Origin: CAYXZQ01 sp964469935
Lineage (GTDB): Archaea > Nanobdellota > Nanobdellia > Woesearchaeales > DSVV01
Assembly (NCBI GenBank): GCA_964469935.1
Contig: CAYXZQ010000011.1
Span: forward strand, 1 to 37,720
Reading direction: 5' to 3'
Length of the DNA: 37,720 nt
The translations under genes were made by a program, and so were the position numbers. Positions 1 through 7,673 of the stretch are shown piece after piece; positions within the stretch are counted from its first letter, which is position 1, and every line of letters begins with the position of its first letter. The notes below the pieces were generated by a model that was given only the letters and a program-made list of their open reading frames with translations, made no database searches and was not told the origin of the DNA.

Positions 1-1
1 G

Positions 2-544
2 TTCATAATCGTTTCTGACAGCGATGGCATGCTCATAGTCGACCAGCACGCTGCCCAGGAGAGGGTGCTCTACGAGAGGTACATGAGGCAGTTCAGGGAC
101 ATGGCAGTGGTGCAACAGAAGCTAATTGAGCCGATGATTATCGAGGTCACGCCGGCAGAGAAGCTCCTCGTGAGAGAGAACCTCGAGAAGATATCGGGCT
201 TCGGATTCGAGGTGGAGGAGTTCGGAAGGGGTTCGTTTCTCATGCGCTCTGTTCCCATGATATTCGACAGGCTGCAGGGCAGGGATGTTTTCCTTTCGAT
301 AATTGACGAGCTCAAGACAGGGAGGTCAAATAAGCTCGACGAGGCAAAGGAGGAGAGGATAATAAGGAAAGCCTGCAGGGCCTCGGTCAAGGCCAACGCC
401 CCCCTTGAGATTCCTGAGCTTGTGAGTGTGGTCGAGGAGCTGTTCTCGGCAGAGAGCCCGCAGACATGCCCCCATGGCAGGCCGACCATGATCAGGCTAG
501 ACAATGATGAGCTTGAGAAGATGTTCCGCAGGAAGGGTCTGTGA
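2..544 (+). CDS. mutL: DNA mismatch repair protein MutL, C-terminal part (5' end outside window)
   Basis: The reading frame is open from the first bases of the window, so this is the 3' end of a longer gene and the internal ATG at 29 is not the start. The visible 180 residues form the MutL C-terminal dimerisation and nicking domain. They contain the endonuclease motif DQHAAQERVLYE (DQHA-x2-E-x4-E), then ACRASVKAN and CPHGRPT, the other conserved metal-site elements of MutL proteins that nick DNA. In the family, MutL works with MutS to direct strand cutting at mismatches. The TGA is followed directly by the stop codon of the convergent proS. MutL is patchy in archaea and usually taken as bacterial in origin; mutS would be expected outside the window. 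Confidence 0.93.
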   Translation, partial: FIIVSDSDGMLIVDQHAAQERVLYERYMRQFRDMAVVQQKLIEPMIIEVTPAEKLLVRENLEKISGFGFEVEEFGRGSFLMRSVPMIFDRLQGRDVFLSIIDELKTGRSNKLDEAKEERIIRKACRASVKANAPLEIPELVSVVEELFSAESPQTCPHGRPTMIRLDNDELEKMFRRKGL

Positions 545-1972
545 TCAGTAGTTCTTTGAGAAGTATATCTCTACCTTGGCCTCTTTGCCGCAGCGCACGC
601 ACCTCTTCCCTTCCGGCTCTCTTGCGTCAAGCGGAGTGCACCTCGATGTCGCGCCCCCCGTCTCATCCTTTATCATGTCCTCGCAGTCTTCATTTCCGCA
701 GAAATAGGTGTTCACCAGCTTCTTTTTCTTGATCAGTTCCAGGAATTCACTCCAGACCTCTGTCTTTACGATGCTTGATGTGAGATGTTTTTTTGCCTTG
801 TCGAAAAGAGATTTCTGGATGTCGTCGAGAGTTTCCTTTACGGTTTTTTTGAGCTCATCGAAAGGCACGGCCTGCTTCTTCCCTGTGTCCCTCCTTACAA
901 GCATCGCCTGTCCCTTCTCAAGATCCCTGGGTCCGAGCTCCACCCTCACAGGCACCCCCTTCATCTCGTACTCGTTGAATTTCCACCCAGAAGAGTACTC
1001 TTCCCTGTCGTCGAGCTTCGCTCCAAGGCTCTTTGCTATCTCCCCTGCTCTCTTGAGTATCTCGTCCCTGGATCCCTTGAATATTATAGGCACGACGACA
1101 ACTTTTATTGGGGCTGCCTTGGGCGGGAGTATTAGCCCTTTGTCGTCGGAATGCATCATGACGGCCGCGCCGATGGTCCTCGTGGAGAGCCCCCATGAGT
1201 TCTGCCACGGCATGTGCTCCTTCTCGTCCTCGCCGACATATTTTATACCGAAAGCCTTTGCGAATCCCTGGCCGAGGTCATGGCTCGTGCCCATCTGCAG
1301 GGCCTTGCCGTCAGGCATGAAGGCCTCGATAGTGTAGGTCCGAAGGGCGCCTGCGAACTTCTCCTTCTCTGTCTTCCTCCCCATTATGACGGGGATTGCA
1401 AGAAGGTCCTCGAGAACCTTCCTATACTCCTCGAGAAACATCAGGGTCTCCTCATGGCACTCGCTCTCTGTCCTGTATACGCAGTGGCCCTCCTGCCAGA
1501 GGAATTCCCTGGACCTAATGAACATCTTGACGTCCTTGACCTCCCATCTTATGATGTTGCACCACTGGTTGATCCTCAGGGGCAGGTCCCTCCAGGAGCG
1601 TATCCATTTCGCGTAGGAATCGTACATTATGGTCTCTGAAGTCGGGCGGAGCGCGAGCCTCTCGCCTGACTCCTCGTCCTTGTTCTGCACCCAGGCGACC
1701 TCGGGCGCGAATCCCTCTGCATGCTCCGCCTCCTTCTGAAAGAAGCTTTCCGGGATGAATGACGGGAAATAGGCGTTCTGCACGCCTCTCTTCTTTATGT
1801 TCGCGTCAAGAAAATCGACTATGTTCTGCCATATGGAATAGCCGTAGGGCCTGATAATCATGCAGCCCCTCACAGGAGCGAAGTCAGCTATCTCTGATTT
1901 CACTATGACCTGGCTGTACCAGCCAGCCATGTCGTCCTGCTTTTTTGCAGTTATGCCTAGTTCGGATGCCAT
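545..1972 (-). CDS. proS: Prolyl-tRNA synthetase, archaeal/eukaryotic type
   Basis: Class II synthetase of 475 aa that charges tRNA-Pro with proline in the cytoplasm. It starts with the ITAKKQDDMAGWYSQV block of archaeal/eukaryotic ProRS, carries class II motifs around the RPTSE and IRWEVKD segments, and the proline-pocket segment GTSHDLGQGFAKAFGI. The C-terminus has the zinc-binding extension (CGNEDCEDM ... CVRCGKEA) and ends in Tyr, as is typical of this type; the bacterial editing (INS) insertion is absent. Length is normal for the family. The gene converges on mutL with no spacer. A T-rich stretch lies upstream of the start, but I see no clean TATA box. Confidence 0.97.
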   Translation of the reverse strand: MASELGITAKKQDDMAGWYSQVIVKSEIADFAPVRGCMIIRPYGYSIWQNIVDFLDANIKKRGVQNAYFPSFIPESFFQKEAEHAEGFAPEVAWVQNKDEESGERLALRPTSETIMYDSYAKWIRSWRDLPLRINQWCNIIRWEVKDVKMFIRSREFLWQEGHCVYRTESECHEETLMFLEEYRKVLEDLLAIPVIMGRKTEKEKFAGALRTYTIEAFMPDGKALQMGTSHDLGQGFAKAFGIKYVGEDEKEHMPWQNSWGLSTRTIGAAVMMHSDDKGLILPPKAAPIKVVVVPIIFKGSRDEILKRAGEIAKSLGAKLDDREEYSSGWKFNEYEMKGVPVRVELGPRDLEKGQAMLVRRDTGKKQAVPFDELKKTVKETLDDIQKSLFDKAKKHLTSSIVKTEVWSEFLELIKKKKLVNTYFCGNEDCEDMIKDETGGATSRCTPLDAREPEGKRCVRCGKEAKVEIYFSKNY

Positions 1973-2034
1973 TGCCCAGAGAATCTATCAATTGTTTTAT
2001 AAAGTTTTCCAGAAAAATAAAAAAAATAAGGGAT

Positions 2035-2259
2035 CTATCTCCGGACCATCTTGGCCCTTGATACGTCTCCCTGCTTGTCGACGAAATATAAGTATCCCTT
2101 CTCTTTCCTGACACCTGTCTTGGCAACGGTCTCCTGCTTTGCCTTGCCTTTCTTGCGGCCACGGGACATCTTTGCCCTTGAGATGTTTCCGCTCTTGTCA
2201 ACAAAGTAGAGATATCCGTCCTCTCTCCTTACTCCAGCCTTTGCAACTTTTTCAGCCAT
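2035..2259 (-). CDS. Small basic protein made of two tandem repeats
   Basis: A 74-aa protein of unknown function. It is an internal duplication: residues 4-33 (VAKAGVRREDGYLYFVDKSG) and about 43-72 (VAKTGVRKEKGYLYFVDKQG) match almost throughout, each ending SRAKM, joined by a basic linker (RGRKKGKAKQE). Each repeat looks like a short beta unit ending in a basic tail. The strong positive charge suggests nucleic-acid or ribosome contact, but that is inference. The ATG is well supported by a Shine-Dalgarno GGAGGGG at 2265-2271, 5 nt upstream, and a TATA-like A/T box at 2302-2315 on this strand. It is divergent from the next small gene. Confidence 0.8.
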   Translation of the reverse strand: MAEKVAKAGVRREDGYLYFVDKSGNISRAKMSRGRKKGKAKQETVAKTGVRKEKGYLYFVDKQGDVSRAKMVRR

Positions 2260-2301
2260 GTAATCCCCTCCGTGTAAGTTTTTTTAATAAGATTGAACTT
2301 G

Positions 2302-2315
2302 TTATTTATATATTT
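2302..2315 (-). promoter_or_regulatory. TATA-box promoter of the repeat protein gene
   Basis: A/T-rich box reading AAATATATAAATAA on the minus strand, about 45 nt before the ATG at 2259. This leaves room for a short leader that carries the GGAGGGG ribosome binding site. Confidence 0.55.
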
Positions 2316-2336
2316 AATGTTTTTTAGACAGTAAAG

Positions 2337-2344
2337 TTTAAATA
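2337..2344 (+). promoter_or_regulatory. TATA box, leaderless-type promoter
   Basis: TTTAAATA centred about 29 nt upstream of the ATG at 2370, the usual archaeal spacing for a transcript that starts at or next to the start codon. Confidence 0.55.
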
Positions 2345-2369
2345 CTAGGCGTGAAATCACAGAAAGACC

Positions 2370-2561
2370 ATGGGAAGCAGATTCTTTTCAAAAAGGTACA
2401 AGCCCGAGACGAACAGGATGAGAAGGACAAGGCAGAAGACATTCCGCTCCGAGCAGGCTGCCAAGGCATATGCAAAAGAGAACAAGCTGCCTGAGGCAGG
2501 AGTCAGGCAGATGACCTACGCGACAGGCGTCAGGGGCAAGTGGATCATCTCGAAAGATTGA
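2370..2561 (+). CDS. Small basic protein, unknown function
   Basis: A 63-aa, lysine/arginine-rich protein starting MGSRFFSKRYKPETNRMRR. The second half (FRSEQAAKAYAKENKL then a short hydrophobic strand ending WIISKD) resembles small archaeal proteins that place a helix after a basic N-terminus, but I do not recognise a named family. Charge and size suggest RNA or ribosome association (inference). The start is supported by a TATA box at 2337-2344. Its last 17 bp overlap the 3' end of the convergent GTPase gene. Confidence 0.75.
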   Translation: MGSRFFSKRYKPETNRMRRTRQKTFRSEQAAKAYAKENKLPEAGVRQMTYATGVRGKWIISKD

Positions 2562-3294
2562 TATCTCCCTTCTGCCAGTCGGACAGAATCTTTCTTGAGG
2601 CTTTCTCTACATCCGGGACTCCTCCTTTCATCAGCATGTTCAGCCTGATGGCTATCTTTTCCAGCCCCTGTTCAGGATCCTCTGCTTCCTGCACTCCGTA
2701 GTGCTTCTCGACAGTGCCATGGGCGTTCTCCATCAGCCTCATGACTATGTAGTCGGGCTCCCTGACCTTTGAGGAGTCCTTTGCGCCGATGACAGCATGG
2801 AGGAACTCATCCTCTTCCATGAAGGGTATTACCCCCGGTGTGTCGAGCAGGCTTAGCCTTTTGTCAGCTCTCACAGCCTGGATGCCTCTTGTGTATCCGC
2901 TCACTGACGAGGTCTTGGCCTTTTCCCGTCCTGCAAGGGCGTTTATGACAGAGCTCTTGCCGGTGTTCGGGTATCCGACAACTCCCACTACCACGCTCTC
3001 TTTTTTCGCGGTCTCAAGAATAAGTTTTCTCAGCATTGTCGTGCCGAGATGGTCCTTTGCAGATATGAATACAGACGGCTTCAGCTCCTTTTTCTTCTTC
3101 TCTGACTGCTCTTTAGGCACCAGGTCGCACTTGTTGATGACATAGATTATCTTTTTCCCCCTACAAAGGACCTTCTTCTCTATCTCGGCGTTCCTCGTCT
3201 CGTCGACAAACCTTGCGTCAAGTATCTCAAGGACTATGTCGGACTTCTCGATGACCTCGTTGACCGCTTTCCAGAAGCTACCCATGGGGCCCAT
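2545..3294 (-). CDS. Circularly permuted GTPase, YlqF/RbgA/Nog2-like
   Basis: A 249-aa GTPase with permuted motif order: G4 NKCD (residues 54-57), G5 SAKD (78-81), G1 GYPNTGKSS (107-115), then G3 DTPG (151-154). This order defines the YlqF/YawG/Lsg1 group, which in bacteria and eukaryotes assists large-subunit ribosome assembly; that role is likely here by family. The N-terminal FWKAVNEVIEKSDIVLEILDARF block is typical. Translation may begin at the first Met (3294) or the fourth residue Met (3285), which sits right before the conserved SFWK. The 3' end overlaps the convergent small gene by 17 bp. Confidence 0.92.
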   Translation of the reverse strand: MGPMGSFWKAVNEVIEKSDIVLEILDARFVDETRNAEIEKKVLCRGKKIIYVINKCDLVPKEQSEKKKKELKPSVFISAKDHLGTTMLRKLILETAKKESVVVGVVGYPNTGKSSVINALAGREKAKTSSVSGYTRGIQAVRADKRLSLLDTPGVIPFMEEDEFLHAVIGAKDSSKVREPDYIVMRLMENAHGTVEKHYGVQEAEDPEQGLEKIAIRLNMLMKGGVPDVEKASRKILSDWQKGDINLSR

Positions 3295-3372
3295 TTACTG
3301 CATTCAATATAAATGCTTTTTGATTTTTATAAGTGATTTTAACTACTATCAAGTGAGGCAGAATGGAAAGCC

Positions 3373-3380
3373 TTAAATAA
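3373..3380 (+). promoter_or_regulatory. TATA box of the 201-aa hypothetical gene
   Basis: TTAAATAA lies 24-31 nt upstream of the ATG at 3404, consistent with a leaderless transcript and favouring this strand as the coding one. Confidence 0.55.
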
Positions 3381-3403
3381 GGGGAGTCTAATCCTTTTTC
3401 GGC

Positions 3404-4009
3404 ATGTACACGCCGATATTCATTAAGAAGGACATCTTCAACAAGAACCCGAACAAGAACCTCCTGGACCTTGTGGAGAATGCAGTGAGCTTCGGGTATG
3501 TTGCGCAATTCCATGAGATCCTTGAAGGCTACTGGGATCTCCGTTCTGATATGAGGCATAAGATGATGAGCAACATCAGTTTCATGGACAGCCACATCCG
3601 CAGGATGCAGGATGCAGCAGACAACATAAGGGAGCAGTTCTGCTGCTTCAGGAGTCAGGAGCATCTTCTCCCTCTCAGGCTTGCGAATGCCTGCATTGAG
3701 AACATAAATGACAGGCTGGAGTATGCCGGGGAACTCAATGCCCGGGAGAATTTCAACAATGCGCTCGGGTTCTACGACGACCTGGATGACAGGAGCCTGA
3801 TTGACAGGTTCTATCACAGGTTCACTCCCGGGACCCCTGCCAAGACCTTGAGAAAAGAGTTGACACGGGAGGTCGTGACGGATATTGCAGGGAAGATAGA
3901 GTCAAGGCTCATGAAAAACAGGAAATCCTTTGACAGGCTGTACTGGATGTCTATCAGGCACAATATGTACACGATTCACCAGGTGTTCATCAAGTCCTAC
4001 AGCCTCTAG
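3404..4009 (+). CDS. Hypothetical helical protein
   Basis: 201 aa, no signal peptide or membrane segment, predicted largely alpha-helical with many charged and aromatic residues (for example HIRRMQDAADNIREQFCCF and DRLYWMSIRHNMYTIHQ). No family recognised. A long open frame also exists on the other strand over 3278-3817, but this strand has a TATA box at the right distance, codon use like its neighbours and a start just after it. The gene ends with TAG, 3 nt into the convergent HIT gene's stop region. Confidence 0.75.
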   Translation: MYTPIFIKKDIFNKNPNKNLLDLVENAVSFGYVAQFHEILEGYWDLRSDMRHKMMSNISFMDSHIRRMQDAADNIREQFCCFRSQEHLLPLRLANACIENINDRLEYAGELNARENFNNALGFYDDLDDRSLIDRFYHRFTPGTPAKTLRKELTREVVTDIAGKIESRLMKNRKSFDRLYWMSIRHNMYTIHQVFIKSYSL

Positions 4010-5067
4010 CCCTTCCTGACCCTATCGATTGCTTCTGATACTTCGTCGGTCGGGGCAGACGTCCTCTCTTCTTCACGCCGCTGTATCACTTCGGGCCTTA
4101 CCTTATCAAGGTCGATGACCTCCCTCTCCTCTTTCTTCTCCTCGTATTCCACCTCGAAGAACCTGTCCTTGACCTTTCTCTGCATGTCGTCGAGGTTTGG
4201 CTTGTTCTTCATCGGCTGGCATACCACGTCGATGCCGTCGCCCTGGCTCCTTGGAAGGACGTGGATGGAGAGCCATCCATCCGGGTTGTCGTTGCTCGTC
4301 CCTGTCTTGAGTATTATGTTCGAGCCCTGCGCTCCCAGGCCCTCGAACACTGCTGTCGCCGCTATCGATGCAGTCCTGAAAAGGTGCTCTGACGATTCAG
4401 GGCCAAGGAGCCCGAAATCCTTCCCTTCTTCTGTCGAGAATATCTGCATGTGGCCGTTGCATGTGCTGTTTTCAGGCAGCATGACGAGGGCTTTCTCATC
4501 TTGGTAAATGACTGTGCCCTGGGAATTATCAAGGAACTCCGGAGCCTTTCCCTGCCCTGTATGCCACTCTGCAGGGTTCTCACCAAAGAACCTGTCCATG
4601 AGAACAGGCATGTTGTTTGCAAGCATCTTCCTCGTGCTCTCTGCCCTCTCGCCATCTGTTGTCTTCTTCGTGTCGAATGCGAACCTGTCAAGCCCGTCGC
4701 CCGCCTCCCTGGGCAGGAGGTGGATTATGAAATGGGGGGACTGCTGGCCTGCGACAGCGCCGTTTGCTATGAGAATGTTTGCTCCTGTCATGAGCATCGC
4801 GTCCCTCAGGGCCCTTATGAGACCGGGCATCCTCGAGAAGATGTGCCTGAATGTGCTGTCAGGAAGGAACTGCATGATAGGATAATGCTCCTTTGGCATC
4901 ATGAGCACATGCCCCTTTGTCCACGGGTTTATGTCAAGAATCCCCTGCATCAGGGAATCGTCATAGACCTTCTTGCCCTGCATCTCGCCGCTTATGATCT
5001 TGCAGAATATGCAGTTCTTCTTCTGCTCCTGGAGCTGGGCTGCCACCTCTGGGCTGATTTCTGCCAT
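4006..5067 (-). CDS. Tandem HIT-domain protein lacking the catalytic histidines
   Basis: A 353-aa protein with two HIT (histidine triad) domains, residues ~17-130 and ~185-282, plus a charged C-terminal tail. HIT enzymes are nucleotide hydrolases or transferases whose motif is H-x-H-x-H-x-x, with the middle His as nucleophile. Domain 1 has the CIFC zinc pair and HFIIHLLPR, so residue 114 at the nucleophile position is Ile. Domain 2 has WLSIHVLPR, with Ser267 at the nucleophile position and Trp in place of the first His. The fold is clear, but neither half should do standard HIT chemistry; nucleotide binding is possible. A minus-strand TATA box (AATATTTAAA, 5091-5100) lies 24-33 nt upstream. 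Confidence 0.9.
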   Translation of the reverse strand: MAEISPEVAAQLQEQKKNCIFCKIISGEMQGKKVYDDSLMQGILDINPWTKGHVLMMPKEHYPIMQFLPDSTFRHIFSRMPGLIRALRDAMLMTGANILIANGAVAGQQSPHFIIHLLPREAGDGLDRFAFDTKKTTDGERAESTRKMLANNMPVLMDRFFGENPAEWHTGQGKAPEFLDNSQGTVIYQDEKALVMLPENSTCNGHMQIFSTEEGKDFGLLGPESSEHLFRTASIAATAVFEGLGAQGSNIILKTGTSNDNPDGWLSIHVLPRSQGDGIDVVCQPMKNKPNLDDMQRKVKDRFFEVEYEEKKEEREVIDLDKVRPEVIQRREEERTSAPTDEVSEAIDRVRKG

Positions 5068-5158
5068 GGGCTGAAGAAAAACCCCGGCAGTTTAAATATT
5101 TTGCCTGCTTAAATAAATTGCTCGTTTTCAACACCTGTTGGTGGTATTAAAAAAAACA

Positions 5159-5199
5159 TTTATATACCTGTACATACACCATATATGATATTGGGGGAG
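5159..5199 (+). promoter_or_regulatory. TATA box and Shine-Dalgarno site of the secreted protein gene
   Basis: TTTATATA at 5159-5166 is followed by a short leader ending in GGGGGAG (5193-5199), 5 nt before the ATG at 5205. Unlike most genes here, this one appears to use a leader with a strong ribosome binding site. Confidence 0.6.
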
Positions 5200-5204
5200 T
5201 AAAT

Positions 5205-5768
5205 ATGAGAAAATACGCATACTTGGTATTGTCAATGCTAGTGATCCTGTCAGCCTACGGCATGTACTCCCTGGCTGACACGACGGGCAATCCGGCAATG
5301 GTTGGCCAGGACATCAGGTCGACAGCTGCGACGTCTGACGGCGGCGCAGTGCAAACAGGCATGGCTTATTCGGCTGATACCCACAATGACATCCTTCTTC
5401 TAAAGACCGACAGCTCAGGCAAGGTCATGTTCGAGAAGACCTATCACAGGGCCACAGAGGACGTGGATCCGCCTTATGTCTCTGATGAATATGGTTCGTA
5501 TGTCTATGAGACTTACGACGGAGGATACCTGGTCATAGGGATGAGCAGCGTCTTTCAGGACGGCGACGTGCCCTATGCCATGAAGACCGACAGCGCTGGC
5601 AACCTGGAGTGGGGCAAAAACATAATCGGGAGCGAGGAGCTCATAAAGGCCGTGTCAAAGACCCCTGATGATGGGTATCTCATACTCAGCTACAACTACC
5701 TCTCAGGGACCTACATGACATTGAAATACGACAGGGATTTCGGGCTTGAATGGAAGAACCCGCTCTGA
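5205..5768 (+). CDS. Secreted protein with beta-propeller-like repeats
   Basis: 187 aa with an N-terminal signal peptide (about residues 1-24, hydrophobic YLVLSMLVILSAYGMYSL), so it is exported. The rest contains about three repeats of the type 'KTDSSGKVMFEKTY ... YDGGYLVIGMSS' and 'KTDSAGNLEWGKN ... PDDGYLILSY', the D-G-G-Y / KTDS-G-N-W pattern of propeller blades seen in archaeal and bacterial surface proteins. It is much shorter than a full propeller, so it may be a fragment, or it may oligomerise. Function unknown. No neighbour shares its strand. Confidence 0.75.
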   Translation: MRKYAYLVLSMLVILSAYGMYSLADTTGNPAMVGQDIRSTAATSDGGAVQTGMAYSADTHNDILLLKTDSSGKVMFEKTYHRATEDVDPPYVSDEYGSYVYETYDGGYLVIGMSSVFQDGDVPYAMKTDSAGNLEWGKNIIGSEELIKAVSKTPDDGYLILSYNYLSGTYMTLKYDRDFGLEWKNPL

Positions 5769-5828
5769 ATATCATGGGATTTCTATCAATCGTACTTAAT
5801 CACTATCAGTTGTACTAATCAGAAAATA

Positions 5829-5953
5829 TCCCCGCCGCCGGACTTGAACCAGCAACCTTTCGGTGACAGCTGATTGCGTATCATCCACGGCCCGCACAGG
5901 GCTTGTCCTGCAATATCTACAGCCGAACGCTCTACCAATTGAGCTAGGCGGGG
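5829..5953 (-). tRNA. tRNA-Tyr (GUA) with a 52-nt intron
   Basis: On the minus strand the acceptor CCCCGCC pairs with GGCGGGG and is followed by discriminator A; C1-G72 is the archaeal tRNA-Tyr identity pair. D-arm GCTC...GAGC, anticodon stem TTCGG/CCGAA, anticodon GTA (5918-5920), T-arm GCTGG-TTCAAGT-CCGGC. The mature length is 73 nt without CCA, so CCA is added after transcription. An intron (5865-5916) sits at the canonical 37/38 site. A TATA-like box TTTTTATATGG (about 5981-5992) lies upstream, and a T-run after the 3' end (5822-5828) can terminate transcription. Confidence 0.95.
5865..5916 (-). other. Intron of tRNA-Tyr at position 37/38
   Basis: 52 nt removed by the archaeal splicing endonuclease. 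The intron helix pairs ATTGC with GCAAT. The central 4-bp helix of the bulge-helix-bulge (anticodon-loop CTGT with intron GCTG) has one mismatch, and one base is bulged, so the motif is relaxed rather than perfect. Confidence 0.8.
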
Positions 5954-5980
5954 ATAGCCAATCAGAAAAATGCTCCATAT

Positions 5981-5992
5981 AAAAAGTTTTTG
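5981..5992 (-). promoter_or_regulatory. Promoter of tRNA-Tyr
   Basis: Minus-strand TTTTTATATGG located 28-39 nt upstream of tRNA nucleotide 1. The remaining stretch to 6170 shows no gene I can support. Confidence 0.5.
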
Positions 5993-6170
5993 ATTGCCCT
6001 TTGTCATTGCTTCTTGTGCGTCAATCATCTCGGTCTGCTCACTGCGCAGATTTTTTCAAGAAGTTCTGAAGAAAATCTGTTCCTTATGGGTCCTTGACGT
6101 CCTTGGATACGCTCCGTTCGCATCTTTGACCCTGAAGATGATTGACACGCTAAAGGTGGAGGAAAAATTG

Positions 6171-7607
6171 TCAGTTCGCCGACGTCTTGTTGGAGAAGAC
6201 CTTCGTGAACCTGCCTATCCTGTTCTTGTACTTTATCATTGCTGAGGGCAGGCGCACGCCGCCGATTATCTTGAGCTTGGACCTGATGTTGTAGGTTATT
6301 ATCCTCTCCTCATAGGTCTCGAGGGTCGGTATGTCCCACTTGACAATCGTCCCCTTCTTCTCGTGCCTTATGACCTTGCTCGGATGCATCGTGCCCACTG
6401 GGAAATCCTTGTTTATCTCTGCTATTGCAGGCACCTTGTCCATGACCTTGATGTTCTCGATGAGCCTTCCTGTCCTGTTCCTCACGTAGAGCTGGACCTT
6501 GACATTCGACGAGTCCTCGCTGTCCCCTGAGAGAAGGACTGCCTGCTTCTTCACGATGACTGCGCTCCTGAAGACGAAGTACAGGATTACAGCTGCAAGC
6601 ACAAGAATCACGATTATGAAGAGCGGCCTGTAGTTTATCGTGACCTTGATGTCTTTTGTCTCCTGGGGCGCGAGCGAAAATGTCCAGACTATGCTCCTGA
6701 GGCCGTCTTTGGTGACGACGTTGCCATTCGGGTCCTCGCTCGTGAATATCTGCTTGAATATCGACGTCGGCAGGGTGTAGTTCACCGACTTCTCCACATT
6801 GCCGTCGTTGAAGAAGGATATGTCAGAGGACGACTTGAGGAACGCGTATGTGGGCATCGCCTTCTTGACTATGTTGCTGTACTCCAGGACATTTATTGTC
6901 TTGGTTACAGGGTCGATTGTCACGTTATGGTTCAGTATGTGCGCCCTCACAGTGATGTAGTCCACAGTAGGGGGCTGGAGAGGGTCGTACCTGATCGGCA
7001 CGGTCACGACCTTCTTCTGCAGGCCGTTCAATGTCACGTTCATCTCCCTGTTGTTGTCCGGGTTGATTATCGAGCTCACGTCGATTAAGAGATTGCTTAT
7101 GTTGAGGGAGTTGTAGTTCGTGAGGATTATCTTCATCTCTTTCTGGGTCCTCGGGTCGATCTCGGAGTCGAGGTCCACTGCGATGACGACAGTAGGGACG
7201 TATCCAGGCCTCTGCTGGCTCCTCAAAAATAGCCCCAGGTCCACCTGCTTGTTCGCCTTGTTGATTTTGGATTGCACGAGGAAGCTGTAGGTGTACTTGT
7301 GCCCGAAGTCGACATTCTCGGCAGGCAGAATGTATATTGTCGTAGCTGTCGACTCGCCCGGGTTTACCGTGAAGGAGGTCTGGTGGTAGATGGGTTTGGT
7401 TATTATGCTCCACGACGGGTTGTCAGGGAACACGAGCCTGAGGTCTTCCTGGTAGTTGCCCGTGTTGTTGACCGTGAGCAGGAAGATGGCGCTCTCGCCG
7501 GGCAGTATCTCGTCTTTGACAGGCTTGACATTGACGACAAAGCTTGCAGAAGCAGCTGTGGCGACAAGCCCGAATAAAAATATGAACAGTATGATGCTTT
7601 TTCTCAT
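6171..7607 (-). CDS. Membrane-anchored surface protein with Ig-like ectodomain
   Basis: 478 aa. Signal peptide at residues 1-21, a long extracytoplasmic beta-rich region (22-327) with repeated 'NNTGNYQEDLRL' and 'NPGESTATTIYI' segments typical of archaeal NEW3/COG1470-like Ig folds, one transmembrane helix (about 329-351), and a cytoplasmic domain of about 125 residues rich in beta strands. The tail motif ETYEERIITYNIRSKLKIIGGVRLP is typical of archaeal DUF11-like repeats, where such domains often act in the cell envelope. Substrate or partner unknown. The promoter region is shared with the divergent PUA gene (A/T box 7641-7651). Confidence 0.82.
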   Translation of the reverse strand: MRKSIILFIFLFGLVATAASASFVVNVKPVKDEILPGESAIFLLTVNNTGNYQEDLRLVFPDNPSWSIITKPIYHQTSFTVNPGESTATTIYILPAENVDFGHKYTYSFLVQSKINKANKQVDLGLFLRSQQRPGYVPTVVIAVDLDSEIDPRTQKEMKIILTNYNSLNISNLLIDVSSIINPDNNREMNVTLNGLQKKVVTVPIRYDPLQPPTVDYITVRAHILNHNVTIDPVTKTINVLEYSNIVKKAMPTYAFLKSSSDISFFNDGNVEKSVNYTLPTSIFKQIFTSEDPNGNVVTKDGLRSIVWTFSLAPQETKDIKVTINYRPLFIIVILVLAAVILYFVFRSAVIVKKQAVLLSGDSEDSSNVKVQLYVRNRTGRLIENIKVMDKVPAIAEINKDFPVGTMHPSKVIRHEKKGTIVKWDIPTLETYEERIITYNIRSKLKIIGGVRLPSAMIKYKNRIGRFTKVFSNKTSAN

Positions 7608-7640
7608 TCAACCACCGCTTGAAATCATCTTTAACATATT

Positions 7641-7651
7641 GATTTATATAC
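7641..7651. promoter_or_regulatory. Shared A/T box between divergent genes
   Basis: GATTTATATAC reads as TTTATATA 24-31 nt upstream of the plus-strand ATG at 7674, and as TATATAAA about 36-43 nt upstream of the minus-strand ATG at 7607. One box or two overlapping boxes may serve both genes. Confidence 0.5.
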
Positions 7652-7673
7652 TTTTCGGTTTACCCCCCATTCC

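Noticed and set aside
3278..3817. 179-aa open frame on the minus strand over the 201-aa hypothetical gene
   Set aside because: The plus-strand frame has a TATA box at leaderless distance, is longer and has codon use like its neighbours; the minus frame begins inside the GTPase gene end and looks like a mirror of it.
4450..5112. 220-aa plus-strand open frame opposite the HIT gene
   Set aside because: Antisense to a recognisable two-domain protein, no promoter, and runs through that gene's promoter.
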